A DNA stretch of 64,000 nucleotides from Paenibacillus glycinis (GTDB lineage Bacteria; Bacillota; Bacilli; Paenibacillales; Paenibacillaceae): positions 161,341 to 225,340 of the forward strand of contig NZ_JAAAMV010000024.1 of the NCBI RefSeq assembly GCF_009909185.1. Direction: 5' to 3'. Within the stretch, counting starts at the first letter, position 1. Each line of letters begins with the position of its first letter. This document shows, piece by piece, positions 44,001 through 53,300 of the stretch. The translations under genes and the position numbers were made by a program. Below the pieces are notes generated by a model, which had not been told where the DNA came from, searched no databases, and saw only the letters and a list, made by a program, of their open reading frames with translations.

Positions 44001-44196
44001 GAGGGCCTATATCGTCAGACTCTATGAAGCAGAGGGGACGTATACGAATTCGACGCTGACGTTTGCGAATGATGTAACTCAGGCGGCTGTAACCAACATG
44101 CTGGAGGAAGACATCGAAGAGCTGGCAGCGGCAAACGAGATCGCTTTTAGTTTCAGACCATTTGAAATAAAAACGATCAAAATTAGCTATTCCTAG
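41098..44196 (+). CDS. Alpha-mannosidase, glycoside hydrolase family 38
   Basis: This is a protein of about 1032 residues without a signal peptide, so it is cytoplasmic. Signature segments are GHSHMDTAWRWTIEE near residue 250 (zinc ligands HxHxD) and FWLPDTFGYSPSIPQ near 362, with the nucleophile Asp in DTFG. KPxxFYWQGLDGTRVL-type and NNRLSEIRLHDLEF segments follow, then the C-terminal beta-sandwich domains. GH38 enzymes remove terminal alpha-linked mannose, here from imported oligosaccharides. An in-frame TTG at 41089 is an alternative start (GGAG 4 nt away); the ATG at 41098 has spacing 13. It is the last gene of the importer operon and shares a bidirectional terminator with the convergent yesN-like gene. 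Confidence 0.93.
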   Translation: MMNDKQTERMLGKLRRFEKTIEPCIFTKVDLLDVDIYRTPERLHHIPDSRLFVQAHPGEVWGGEGQYCWLKGTYTVKPELDNQDLFLKPHVGGHETLLWVNGVPYGTFTLSHGNHYCDLLKSNVQGGERIAIALESYAGHFSAASQPLADSPRSDFMHTFESIDVCVKNHTIADFYFDLKTFNQMAGTLDKNSFVRANIIRTLTQIHEILYYSPDNIEAHVFEGAVQQASKLIKQLYQYKNTSLAPIAAVIGHSHMDTAWRWTIEETVKKCARTYANQISLMEQYPEYKFVQSSAYHGKMMLEHYPELFERIKTAVKAGRYEPNGAVWIECDGNLVGGEMMLRQFLWGQRFTREHFDYTSNCFWLPDTFGYSPSIPQIMKGCGVDYFLTTKMSWNDTNKFPYDTFYWQGLDGTRVLSHLNKTHLWPDPETCIDSVMDGHRSKDAITDKTVSNMRLLAYGYGDGGGGPQFEMIEMARRSSDLEGCPKVETMFVGDFMKRLEKSLTNPPIYAGELYLELHRGTLTNQHTIKRNNRLSEIRLHDLEFLTVREAVTRDAICRDTEIRPLVETLLINQFHDILPGTSIPEVHDRSISDTTRLIQQADQLIQQVVPARSSGHKISVLNTLSFDRNETLYLDVVDGHVIKGDYAQQVVTDLWGRKQLAIAGVPMNALSSVVLEFAKGEPVQGSCFHFENNVLDTPYFTVVFDEKKYIKSMMDKSLDRELKGRGYPLNTLLMAEDVPAAWDSWDIDADIELKFKDCSELLASEIVSDGLVEFRVRNHYKLTAKSSLHQDVIFYGDSKQVKFETVMDWQDDHRLLKTVFDTSIFADFARQELQFGYIKRPTTRNTDVEKAKFEVCNHKYTDLSENKYGIVMLNDCKYGISVHQSQLGLTLHKGGCRPDYRGDKGEHSCSYAFLPHHSGFDAESVIQPAYAFNYKPIVVSGECSFESFIRVSEPNIIIEAIKPCEDNERAYIVRLYEAEGTYTNSTLTFANDVTQAAVTNMLEEDIEELAAANEIAFSFRPFEIKTIKISYS

Positions 44197-44204
44197 CAAA
44201 AGAG

Positions 44205-44247
44205 AAAAAATAAATCTGCCGAAAATTTCGCGGCAGATTTATTTTTT
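44205..44247. terminator. Bidirectional terminator between the GH38 and response-regulator genes
   Basis: A 17-bp perfect stem AAAAAATAAATCTGCCG / CGGCAGATTTATTTTTT gives T-runs in both directions, serving the two convergent genes. Confidence 0.9.
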
Positions 44248-44327
44248 CGGCATATCGGCAAGCCTGCCCTCAAAGCGCTTCTATGCCGACGGTAGCTCGC
44301 GTCCCAGTCGGACAGAGAAGCCGGTTA

Positions 44328-45887
44328 TCATTGTTCCCGGCCGTCCATAAATTGTTTTGGGCTTTTACCGGTCATTTTTTTAAACGTTCGGCTGAAGTGT
44401 TCAGGGGAGGTATAGCCTACTTTTTCGCAAATTTCATAGATTTTCAGGTTGGATATTTTCATGAATTCAATCGCTTTGGTAATTCGGGCATGAGCCAAAT
44501 AATCGGTAAACGTGGTATCGCCTTTCTCCGAGAATAGCCGACTGAGATAGCTGCTGTTGATATTGAATTTGTTGGCAACGGATTGCAGGCTAATATCATG
44601 CGCATAGTACTCTTCCACGTAGTGCTTGACCTGATTAATCATTGAATTCTCGCCGTTGTGGGCTTTCACGACAGCAATTACGGAGGAAAGCCATTTGTTC
44701 AGCGAGTTCATATCGCCGTAAAATTTCAAATGTTCTTCGTAAGCTTTGCTTAAAGCGCGCAATTCACCGTGAAGCCCATTTTGCATAGCAAAATCAATGA
44801 GAATAAAGTGATACTGCATGTAAAGCTCTTTGATCGCCCGAATCTGACCAGCACACACGGTTTGAGGCGCAATGAGTAGTTTATGAATATCCGGTTTGAG
44901 CTTGTCAAAGAGGATGGCGCTCAACTGATCCTTCAGAATGGAAATTTGTAGTCGACTATCGATTGACAACCTCGACGGCGTTTCTTCAAACTGCGGCGTA
45001 AAGGGAATGACGGAACCGTTGCCTGCAACAAAACAATAATCCACGGACAGCCTGGCCTCGTGTAAGAGCTGCGGAAGTGAGGAGAACTCGATAGATGTAC
45101 GGCTTACGCCGAGATTGACGTGGAACCCACTTGGACGGAATGTCCCCATAGCATACCTGATATGATTCATGATGCAGGTTTCGGATTCCTGAGGGGCATA
45201 GAGCGCAAGGATTAGATACTCCAAAGGTGATGTCTGAATAATTTCAACTTGAGCTTGACTGCTGGAAGCCAAGATCTCCTCGGTCGGAGAGAGACACTCT
45301 GAAATCGTATTTTTCATAGAGACTTCGGGCGTAGCAGCACTGGCGTCAACCTTATTCAATCTCAGTAGAAGCAGGATAAAGCGTTTTTTTTCACGATTGC
45401 ACAGCAAGTCCTTCAAGCTGTCGATATCGCTTGCTGTCATACTTTCGGCCGTCAGTCGGCTTAGCAAGGATTCTTTCATCAGATCTTTGTTGGAGGCGGC
45501 AGCCAATTTCTTGCGATCATTGAGCCTTAAATTGGACAAGGTCTGATTGATGTGATCTTCCGTCATTTCGGACTTCAATAAATAATCCTTGGCGCCAAGC
45601 AAGAAGGCTTCTTTTACTAAATGAAAATCGTTGTAGGCACTGATGACAATAAAGGTGATATCGTTTCTGATGGCTAACGTCTCTTTAATCAATTGCAAGC
45701 CGTCCATGAGCGGCATTCTTAGATCCGTAATCACCAAGTCGATGCGGTCGTCTTCCTTCATCCGAAGATAGGCATCTTGCCCGTTGAAGTACTCGCCTAC
45801 CAAATTAAGAGACTGGTTATCCCAATGTATTAAATTTTTAAGCATTTGTCTGACATAGGGCTCGTCGTCAACGATAATGGCATTCAT
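44328..45887 (-). CDS. Response regulator with AraC-type DNA-binding domain, YesN-like
   Basis: This is a 519-residue protein. The receiver domain (residues 1-120) begins MNAIIVDDEPYVRQML with the acidic pair, phosphoacceptor Asp in DLVITDLRMPLMDG near residue 55 and Lys in GAKDYLLKSEM near 105. A long central region of the YesN type follows. The C-terminal AraC HTH (about 420-515) has ISLQSVANKFNINSSYLSRLF and IYEICEKVGYTSPEHFSRTFKKMTGKSPKQF. It overlaps the kinase gene by 4 nt. It likely binds the paired ATCATT sites at 37425 and 50131. Confidence 0.93.
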   Translation of the reverse strand: MNAIIVDDEPYVRQMLKNLIHWDNQSLNLVGEYFNGQDAYLRMKEDDRIDLVITDLRMPLMDGLQLIKETLAIRNDITFIVISAYNDFHLVKEAFLLGAKDYLLKSEMTEDHINQTLSNLRLNDRKKLAAASNKDLMKESLLSRLTAESMTASDIDSLKDLLCNREKKRFILLLLRLNKVDASAATPEVSMKNTISECLSPTEEILASSSQAQVEIIQTSPLEYLILALYAPQESETCIMNHIRYAMGTFRPSGFHVNLGVSRTSIEFSSLPQLLHEARLSVDYCFVAGNGSVIPFTPQFEETPSRLSIDSRLQISILKDQLSAILFDKLKPDIHKLLIAPQTVCAGQIRAIKELYMQYHFILIDFAMQNGLHGELRALSKAYEEHLKFYGDMNSLNKWLSSVIAVVKAHNGENSMINQVKHYVEEYYAHDISLQSVANKFNINSSYLSRLFSEKGDTTFTDYLAHARITKAIEFMKISNLKIYEICEKVGYTSPEHFSRTFKKMTGKSPKQFMDGREQ

Positions 45888-47734
45888 TTTCCGTTTGTAC
45901 CTCCTTCGCTGATGAAGTGCGTATCGGTATTCTCCACATCGTTAAGTACCGGCAAAATAATTTTTACGTCGGTGAAGGAACCTGCCTCGCTCTCGATCTC
46001 GATGCCATAAGGTTCTCCGTATTGAAGCCGGATTCTTTTGTGAATGTTCACGAAGCCGATTCGCAATGAATCGGAGGCAAACGACGATTCATGATCCAGC
46101 AGCTTCTCCAAGATAGAGCTTGTTATACCAATCCCATTGTCGTGAACAGAGAGGATAAGCGTCGTCTTGTTCATTAAAACGGATGATAAAATAATGCTTG
46201 ATTTGACGCCTGTATTCAAATTCTGATTCAAGCCATGCAGGATAGCGTTTTCAACAATGGGTTGCAGAATCATATGCGGCACGAGCAGATGCGAAGTATG
46301 TTCCTCGATTTGGTACTCGACATTCAGCTGGTTATCATACCGAAGCTGCTGCAGACGGATATAATCTTGAATGTTCAGCATTTCCTCCCTCAAAGCAATG
46401 ACGTTGTTTGGATGGCTAAGCGTATTACGAAGTAGGCGGCTTAACGTGACCAGCATATTAGCCGTCGTTTCATCCTGATGTTTCATAGCCGAAAAGCGGA
46501 TGGAATTAATCGTGTTGTATAAAAAATGCGGATTGATTTGATATTTCAGCATATCAATCTCGGATTTTCGTTTCTGGCGTTCAATTTCAATTGTGTGCCG
46601 AAATAAATTGTCGATGCGTTCGACCATCTGATTGAAGCCGTTTGCGATTTCACTAAGTTCGTTCTTGGAATTGGGCACGACCGTCATTTTAATATTCATT
46701 TCTCCAACCTTTTTCATGGCATTCGCCAGACGTTTGACGGGGAGCAAAATCTCTTTCGAAATGAAAAATGAAAACAGAAACATGAGTAGCAGCAAGACGA
46801 ATACGAGAATAGTAGAAAAAAGAATAATGGCTGAAGAAGATTGTGTTACGTGCTTCGACGGGGACAGCTGGACTATTCGCCAATTGGTCACATTTGAAAT
46901 GTTCTTTAACGCAAAAAAGTTATCGATATACGAAATATTGTCCGTGTTTTGATTAATCGGAAGCTTTTGTGTCATGGAAGCAATGCGTTGATCGCTAATC
47001 GAAAACGTATGATCGTTTCCGGCAATGATCGTATTATCGGTGTCCATAACGCGAACGATGCTGTCGGGAAATCGAAGCTGGTCGTTTACGAGGTCGTTCA
47101 TCGTTTTCTGTTTCACCAAGAGAATAATTTGGCAAAGGCTCTCTGAAGGGTTATTTCCCATAATATTAAAAATATTTTTGGTGATGATTGAATATTTCCC
47201 TTCAAATACGCCAAAAGGGGTGAATTGATTGCTGAACCAGCGCAAAGTAGGACTAGCTTGCGTGCTAGTAATGACGGGATTGTTTTTGAAGTCGTTCGTA
47301 ACGGATACGAATGATTTGTAGCTGTATACAACGCGCCCGTCAATGACGACCATGGCGGCAGAAATTATATCATCGGTTGCGAATAGACTCTTGATTTGCG
47401 GGTCAAGGCTCATCGTTCCTATGTATTTGGCATGTTGAAATTTCCCTTGTTTGATGTCGTTCTGTGCAGAGAGAACGAAGCTGTAGAACGTCGTCGAATT
47501 TGACAAGATATCCATATATTTTTGAAATCTTCTGTACAGATCGTCAAGGGAAGACTGGCTTTGCCGCATATCAAATGAAATTGTATTGACCAACTCTTTT
47601 TGAGCGTCGGTTTTGATGGTGTGATACGAGTAATAGGATAGTGCTAATAGCGGAATGACAGCAAGAAAAAGATAATAGAAAAAGAATTGATTTTGAATTT
47701 TGGTTTTTATTGAAATCGACCACCAATTGACCAT
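45884..47734 (-). CDS. Sensor histidine kinase, YesM-like
   Basis: This is a 616-residue membrane kinase. Two helices (about residues 18-38 and 305-325) flank a large outside sensing domain of the dCache type. A HAMP domain follows (KRLANAMKKVGEMNI). The His-box QINPHFLYNTINSIRFSAMK is near residues 396-415. The ATPase domain has LVPHMILQPIVENAILHGLN (N box) and HDNGIGI (G1). It senses an extracellular sugar, or the loaded binding protein, and phosphorylates the YesN-like regulator. It is transcribed away from the heparinase-like gene across a 120-bp divergent region. Confidence 0.93.
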   Translation of the reverse strand: MVNWWSISIKTKIQNQFFFYYLFLAVIPLLALSYYSYHTIKTDAQKELVNTISFDMRQSQSSLDDLYRRFQKYMDILSNSTTFYSFVLSAQNDIKQGKFQHAKYIGTMSLDPQIKSLFATDDIISAAMVVIDGRVVYSYKSFVSVTNDFKNNPVITSTQASPTLRWFSNQFTPFGVFEGKYSIITKNIFNIMGNNPSESLCQIILLVKQKTMNDLVNDQLRFPDSIVRVMDTDNTIIAGNDHTFSISDQRIASMTQKLPINQNTDNISYIDNFFALKNISNVTNWRIVQLSPSKHVTQSSSAIILFSTILVFVLLLLMFLFSFFISKEILLPVKRLANAMKKVGEMNIKMTVVPNSKNELSEIANGFNQMVERIDNLFRHTIEIERQKRKSEIDMLKYQINPHFLYNTINSIRFSAMKHQDETTANMLVTLSRLLRNTLSHPNNVIALREEMLNIQDYIRLQQLRYDNQLNVEYQIEEHTSHLLVPHMILQPIVENAILHGLNQNLNTGVKSSIILSSVLMNKTTLILSVHDNGIGITSSILEKLLDHESSFASDSLRIGFVNIHKRIRLQYGEPYGIEIESEAGSFTDVKIILPVLNDVENTDTHFISEGGTNGK

Positions 47735-47854
47735 ATTTTCTCTAATTTACATCTTATTTCTTTATTCGTAAAGAAGTGCAGTCTTCTATCGGATCGCAGC
47801 AAGCGATCGCGGTTCAATCGGCGGAAATCGAAACTATAGGAGGAAAAGAAAAAT

Positions 47855-50128
47855 ATGAAAGAATTAATCGCAAAGCGGCATCCGTATTTATTTTTCGATC
47901 AAGCTTGGGTTGCGCGCTTTCGGGTTCAACTGCAACAAGACGAGAGCCTGGCGAGGGAATGGCAAGCTTTCTTGGAAAAGGCGGATGACCTTCTGAAAAA
48001 TCCCTTTATCGATGAAGCGGAGGCTGACGGAGAGGATTCCCAGCATGGCAGGTATGGCCCGCCGAGCGAGCAAGTTGCCAAGATGGGCACAATGCTTGGG
48101 TTAGCGTATCAGGTAACGGGACAGCGATTTTATGCAGAGAAACTAAGGGACGGGCTCCTTCATTACGGCACCTATCTTAAATGGCACGGTAAAGGCCTGC
48201 TGAGGAACGATCCGTCGTGGCATTCGGAGTTAAATACATCCCGGTTCTGTCACGGTTTTGCCGTCGGCTACGACTGCATCCATGATTTCCTGAGTACGGA
48301 GGAGCGAACGGTTATTCGCCAGTCCCTGCTAGAACTTGGCGTTCTGCCGACGCTTAAGGATTGGGTATTTGCCGATACCCGTATACATGCGCTCGATTCC
48401 ATGGGCCATAATTGGTGGGCCGTAATGATTGGAACGGCGGGAGTCGGCGTGCTTTCCGTCATCGATGAGGAGCCTGAAGCGGGCGCATGGCTGGATGAAA
48501 TCATTCGCATTTTCCCTGAATACTTTTTGTACAAAGGCAGCGTTCTTGGCAATAAAAGTTTGAATTACGATGAAGCTGGGGCATTCTACGAAAGTCTTAA
48601 CTATGCCGATTATGGTCTTTATGAATACCTGGTCTTCCGACTGGCCTATCAACACTCGTTCGGATATACGGATTTTTCTGATATCCCCGTACTCGCGAAG
48701 GCTGGAGGCTTTTTCCTGCAAACGACGTATCCGGCCTCGGAACGGCCGTTGACCGTTAATTTCGGCGACGGCTCCATCTATTCAGGTGCTGTTCAAGCTG
48801 CAAAGTTGCTACTGGCAAACGGGTTCGAAGATCCGCGTTTACGCTGGTATTTGAGAGAATGGAAAGCAGAATACGGGTTTTATGATTTTATCCGGCAGGA
48901 TCTTATTTGGCAGGGGGAAATGAGTCCTCCGTCGTCTGTAGAGACTTCGGCGATCTATGCGGATATCGGCTGGGCAACGATGCGCGATGGCTGGGAGAAG
49001 GATCGCACGATGTTGGCGGTGAAGTCCGGATTTACCTGGAATCATGCTCATGCGGATGCCGGTTCTTTCGTTCTTTATCATAAAGGGCGGCCGCTTTTGA
49101 TAGATTCAGGCAATTGCGCTTACGATAGACCTGAATATGTCGATTACTATTTGCAGAGCGAAGCGCATAATGTCGTTTTGTTTAACGGAGAGGGGCAGCT
49201 AAGGTCGGATGTGCGCAGCGGCGTGAAGGAACCTGGTCAGCTGTATCATCTGATAGATCACGCCGGGCTCCGTTATGTGTACGCAGATGCAGCCGGTCCG
49301 ATGTCACCGCATTTCTCAAGGAACTTTCGTCATTTTCTCTGGGTCGACGGCGTCATCGTTATTATGGACGACATTCGAGCTCATGAGAAAGGCAACTTGC
49401 AATGGTTGCTTCATTATGAAGGGGATACCTGCATAGACGAGAGGGGTTCATTACGTATTACGAACGGCGATGCCAGTGTAATCGTGAAGCATTTGTTTCC
49501 TAAGAAGCTAATCGTGAAGCAAAAGGAAGGATTGAAGGACCACAACCCTGCTATCAAGGTAACCTATTTATCCTTTGAAGAAGAGGAGCTCGTTCAGGAA
49601 GCTAAATTTATTACCGCACTAATCCCAATCGAATCAGAGCGTTCTTTGCCGGAAGTGACTGCATTAGAAGGGCATGAATTGCAAGGAATACGCATTCGAT
49701 CTGATGGCAAGGAAACCGATATCTATTGGAATCTTCGGGCTGATGGCCGGATTATGCATCAGAATTGCATCCGCAAGTTGAATGGATGGGAGACTGATGC
49801 CTATCTGATCGCGATAACGCGGCCCGTAGGTGCTGATGAGGAGGATTTGACGATGGTCGAGCGCTGTTTTATCGGTCACGGAAGTATTCTCCGCCATAAG
49901 GGACATACGCTATTTGCCTCGATGTCCAGGGCGACGGCTTGTCTCAAACTAAGCATTGATGAGGTCTCGATCTCGCTGCAAGGTCAACCTTACATTCGCG
50001 CGGAGATACGCCCTATCGTTTTGCCTGAGCATGTCACTGCGACTGGGAACGCCAAGGTGATTACCCGGGGCAACGGAGTCATCGTTATTAGTCAGTTAAG
50101 CGCCATGGCGACACGTCGTCCGGGTTAA
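47855..50128 (+). CDS. Heparinase II/III-like protein (predicted polysaccharide or oligosaccharide lyase)
   Basis: This is a 757-residue protein with no evident signal peptide. The N-terminal part is an alpha/alpha toroid (residues about 1-380, with HGFAVGYDCIHDFLSTEER and ALDSMGHNWWAVMIG). The C-terminal heparinase II/III beta-sandwich starts around 390 with SGFTWNHAHADAGSFVLYHKGRPLLIDSGNCAY and YYLQSEAHNVVLFNGEGQ, holding conserved His and Tyr residues. Members of PL12, 15, 17 and 21 cleave uronic-acid linkages. A cytoplasmic location suggests action on imported oligosaccharides, so the substrate may contain uronic acid as well as mannose. AGGAGG lies 11 nt before the ATG. Confidence 0.82.
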   Translation: MKELIAKRHPYLFFDQAWVARFRVQLQQDESLAREWQAFLEKADDLLKNPFIDEAEADGEDSQHGRYGPPSEQVAKMGTMLGLAYQVTGQRFYAEKLRDGLLHYGTYLKWHGKGLLRNDPSWHSELNTSRFCHGFAVGYDCIHDFLSTEERTVIRQSLLELGVLPTLKDWVFADTRIHALDSMGHNWWAVMIGTAGVGVLSVIDEEPEAGAWLDEIIRIFPEYFLYKGSVLGNKSLNYDEAGAFYESLNYADYGLYEYLVFRLAYQHSFGYTDFSDIPVLAKAGGFFLQTTYPASERPLTVNFGDGSIYSGAVQAAKLLLANGFEDPRLRWYLREWKAEYGFYDFIRQDLIWQGEMSPPSSVETSAIYADIGWATMRDGWEKDRTMLAVKSGFTWNHAHADAGSFVLYHKGRPLLIDSGNCAYDRPEYVDYYLQSEAHNVVLFNGEGQLRSDVRSGVKEPGQLYHLIDHAGLRYVYADAAGPMSPHFSRNFRHFLWVDGVIVIMDDIRAHEKGNLQWLLHYEGDTCIDERGSLRITNGDASVIVKHLFPKKLIVKQKEGLKDHNPAIKVTYLSFEEEELVQEAKFITALIPIESERSLPEVTALEGHELQGIRIRSDGKETDIYWNLRADGRIMHQNCIRKLNGWETDAYLIAITRPVGADEEDLTMVERCFIGHGSILRHKGHTLFASMSRATACLKLSIDEVSISLQGQPYIRAEIRPIVLPEHVTATGNAKVITRGNGVIVISQLSAMATRRPG

Positions 50129-50130
50129 AG

Positions 50131-50193
50131 GTAAAAATCTATCAAGATTTGTAAAGAAACATCATTCAATAAAGCCTCTAAGCGCACTATAGT
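50131..50193 (+). promoter_or_regulatory. Activator site and promoter of the giant esterase/glycosidase gene
   Basis: The 40-bp block starting GTAAAAATCTATCAAG (50131) aligns without gaps to that at 37425. It has half-sites ATCAAG (50141) and ATCATT (50161) 20 bp apart and TTTGTAAAGA between them. The second half-site ends 21 nt before the -10 TATAGT (50188-50193), exactly as in the transporter promoter. Confidence 0.7.
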
Positions 50194-50204
50194 AAAGTAG
50201 AAAA

Positions 50205-50218
50205 TGTAAGCGATTTCC
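50205..50218 (+). promoter_or_regulatory. Candidate cre (CcpA) site
   Basis: TGTAAGCGATTTCC matches 12 of 14 positions of TGWAARCGYTWNCW and lies a few bases after the expected transcription start. Confidence 0.45.
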
Positions 50219-50369
50219 TATATAAACCGAAAGGGGGCAAGAGATGGATCCATAAACCGATGAAGCGGAAGGAAAGATTTATGAGCGTATCCTATTCATA
50301 GGTTTCTGAACATGCAACAAGATGACTTTGTTCTGTTATAGAGGATAAATGAAACAGGAGGAAAATTGC

Positions 50370-53300
50370 ATGAATGCAAAAAAACTATTCGCATTATTCA
50401 TGTCAATCATGTTGGTACTTCCTATTACGATGATACAGACAAGTGCTTCGGCTTCGGCAGCCACGGCCGCTAAAGACATTATGGACAATCACATTGTCCA
50501 GAAAATATTCGATAAAAGGGAACTTAGGTCTTACACGCAAACCAATCCTACCCGGTATGGATTTGGATCGGGCTGGATAAATACCATTGATTTAGATGTG
50601 TCGTCTGTGGCTCCGGCCAATCTGGCCTTGAGTTTGCAGCTATATGTCGAGAATAACGATAATCCCGGCAGTATCAATACTTTGATGAAAACAATTAATG
50701 GCAGCGGCCGTTTTGAAGTGTCAGATAATCAAATCGGTGGACATTACTTGATGTATAACTCCAAGGATTTGAAAAGGGCAGACGGCACCGAGATTCAGGC
50801 AGGCTGGAATGATGTTCTGCTTCCGCTTTCAGCCATGGGCAATACATCTTCAGTCGACCTGGCCCATATCCGGTTTTTCCGTCTCGAGTATTGGGGATTC
50901 ACCGTTAAGCCGGACACGTACACCATTCGGATGAAAGATGTGAATATCGTTGACATGTCTCGTCCGGCCGACCCGGTGGTTCCGGTGCAATACGACACCG
51001 CGCCGTTGGTAGCCAATATTCCCTTCGCCAAAACGTTCAACATTACCGGTGGCGGCAGTACCGGAACTCCTACAGCTTCTTTTGCCGTTCAATTTTCTCC
51101 TATTGATGCTTCGCGCCACGATATCAGAAAAGTTAAATTGGTTATGGATACTGAGGTAGAGAACCTTACCCATCCTGGTAATATTACGGTTCTGTCACAA
51201 ACTCCTGGCCAAATAGAGCTAACCAGCAGCGGCCACAACGACGCAAATGAGTTATCCTTTAGCGTCGGATCGCTGAATTGGCAAAACGGTATATCGAGCG
51301 CTTCCATTATGTTGTCTACCGGTGGCGCGACCGGCGGTACGATTGACTATTCAAAAATCAACTATATGCGCTTTTATATGACAAATTGGCCGGCCACCTT
51401 TACCGACAATTTGGTGGTCAAAATTTCTAATGTCCGGTTGATCGATACTACCAATGACACCATACTGCCCACCTTTTTCAATGACGGTATGTTGTTTCAG
51501 CAGAAGAAATCCATGAATATTTGGGGTTATGCCGATGAAGGCAAAAACATAAAAGTTGAAATATTCAAAGGCAACGAGACTACAGCGCTCGAAACAAAGA
51601 CTGCAGTTTCCACCGCTTCCAGAAGATGGGATGTTTCTTTATCTCCCCGGGACGGCAGCTATGACAGCTACAAAATCGTTGTCAGCGAAGGCACGACAAT
51701 CATTCAGTCTATCAAAGATGTTGCCATTGGTGAATTATGGCTCGCGAGCGGTCAGTCCAATATGGCTTTAAACGTGGGTTCGGCTATGACAGGAGCTTTA
51801 GAAGTAGCGAACGCCAATAATCATAACATCCGTTTCTTCCTGGTTCCCAATTATCCGGCAGGACAAACCGGCGAGCAACCAATTGATCCAACGCAGGATA
51901 TTGCCGGGGCCTATTGGGGCGCGGGCGATAAAGGGACCGAAGTCAACAAAGTTTCTGCCGCCGCCTATTTCATGGCAAAATCGCTGCAGGCGAAGTTAAA
52001 CGTTCCTGTAGGCGTTATCAGCGATGCGACCGGCGGTACCATCATTGAAGCTTGGTTGTCGCGCATGGCCATTGAAGGCGACGCAGGGGTAAAAGCGGCT
52101 CTGATGAAACGCGGTCTGTACTATGATGCCGATTGGTGGCCGACAGATGCCGGTAAAATGTCCAGCCTCTATAATCAGAAAATCGGCCCTCTTGCAGGAA
52201 CTAACATTGCAGGTACAATCTGGTATCAGGGAGAAAGCAATTCCAACCGCAGCGAAATTTATGATATTGAATTAAACCTGTTGAAAAAGAGCTGGAGCGA
52301 AGCGTTTGGCTTTGCAAACAACTCCATGCCGTTGATCGTAGCACAGGTTGCCCCGGAGCAGTACGATAATGGCGGTCTTAACCCACAGCATCTCGGCTGG
52401 CTAGCCGAAGCCATGACCAAGTCTTACCTGGCCAACGTTGACAAGAATATGACTCTTTTTCCCATCTACGACGTTCCGTTGACTCATGTGCTGAACGGTA
52501 CTTCACCAGGTGCGATCCATCCTCGGACGAAGGAACAGGTCGGCCAACGGTTTGCCGATAGTGCCATGAGTTTGGTATACGGTGCCAACGACCTGAAATC
52601 AAATCCGATCTATAAGAGCATGACCGTTTCTGGCAATACGATCGACATCACTTTTGACAACGTCGGAGAAGGCCTTAAATCCTATGACGGCATCTCCCTT
52701 CATGGCTTCAGCATTGCGGGTGCAGATCACGTATATGTTACCGCCAACGCTGAAGTTACGAGTACGAACACGGTTAAAGTTTGGAGCAATTTGGTCTCTA
52801 ATCCGAAGGATGTCATTTACGCTTTTGACAATTTCAATAACAACGCCAACCTGGTCGGTGCCTCCAAAGGGAATTATTATATCCCGGTCAGTCCATTCCG
52901 TACTACCGCGTATGAAGATAACACCAATGCTCCCGATCCGAGTGTTACCTATTATACGGAGCAAGGCTGGATGTACGCGGATAAAGACGAGTGGGCGGTC
53001 GATCAAAACGATACCTCTATTAATTCCTACGGATTCCATCCGTCTTGGAAGTCAGGGGCTGTTGGAACCACCTCAGCGGTTACCTACGGATATTCTTCCA
53101 CGTTAAAGCTGGAAGGTGCCTCGGCTATGGAGGTAAACTATAACGATGCTGCAGGCAAAGTGATTGGCATCAGCCCGATCGTGTCATATGACAGCTTGAA
53201 ATTTAAACCCGGCAATTACAACTATTTGTCAGTCAATGTCCTCAACGCCAATGAATCAGGCGCCAAACTGGCACTGCAATTCGCAAGTGGCGGCAAGACG

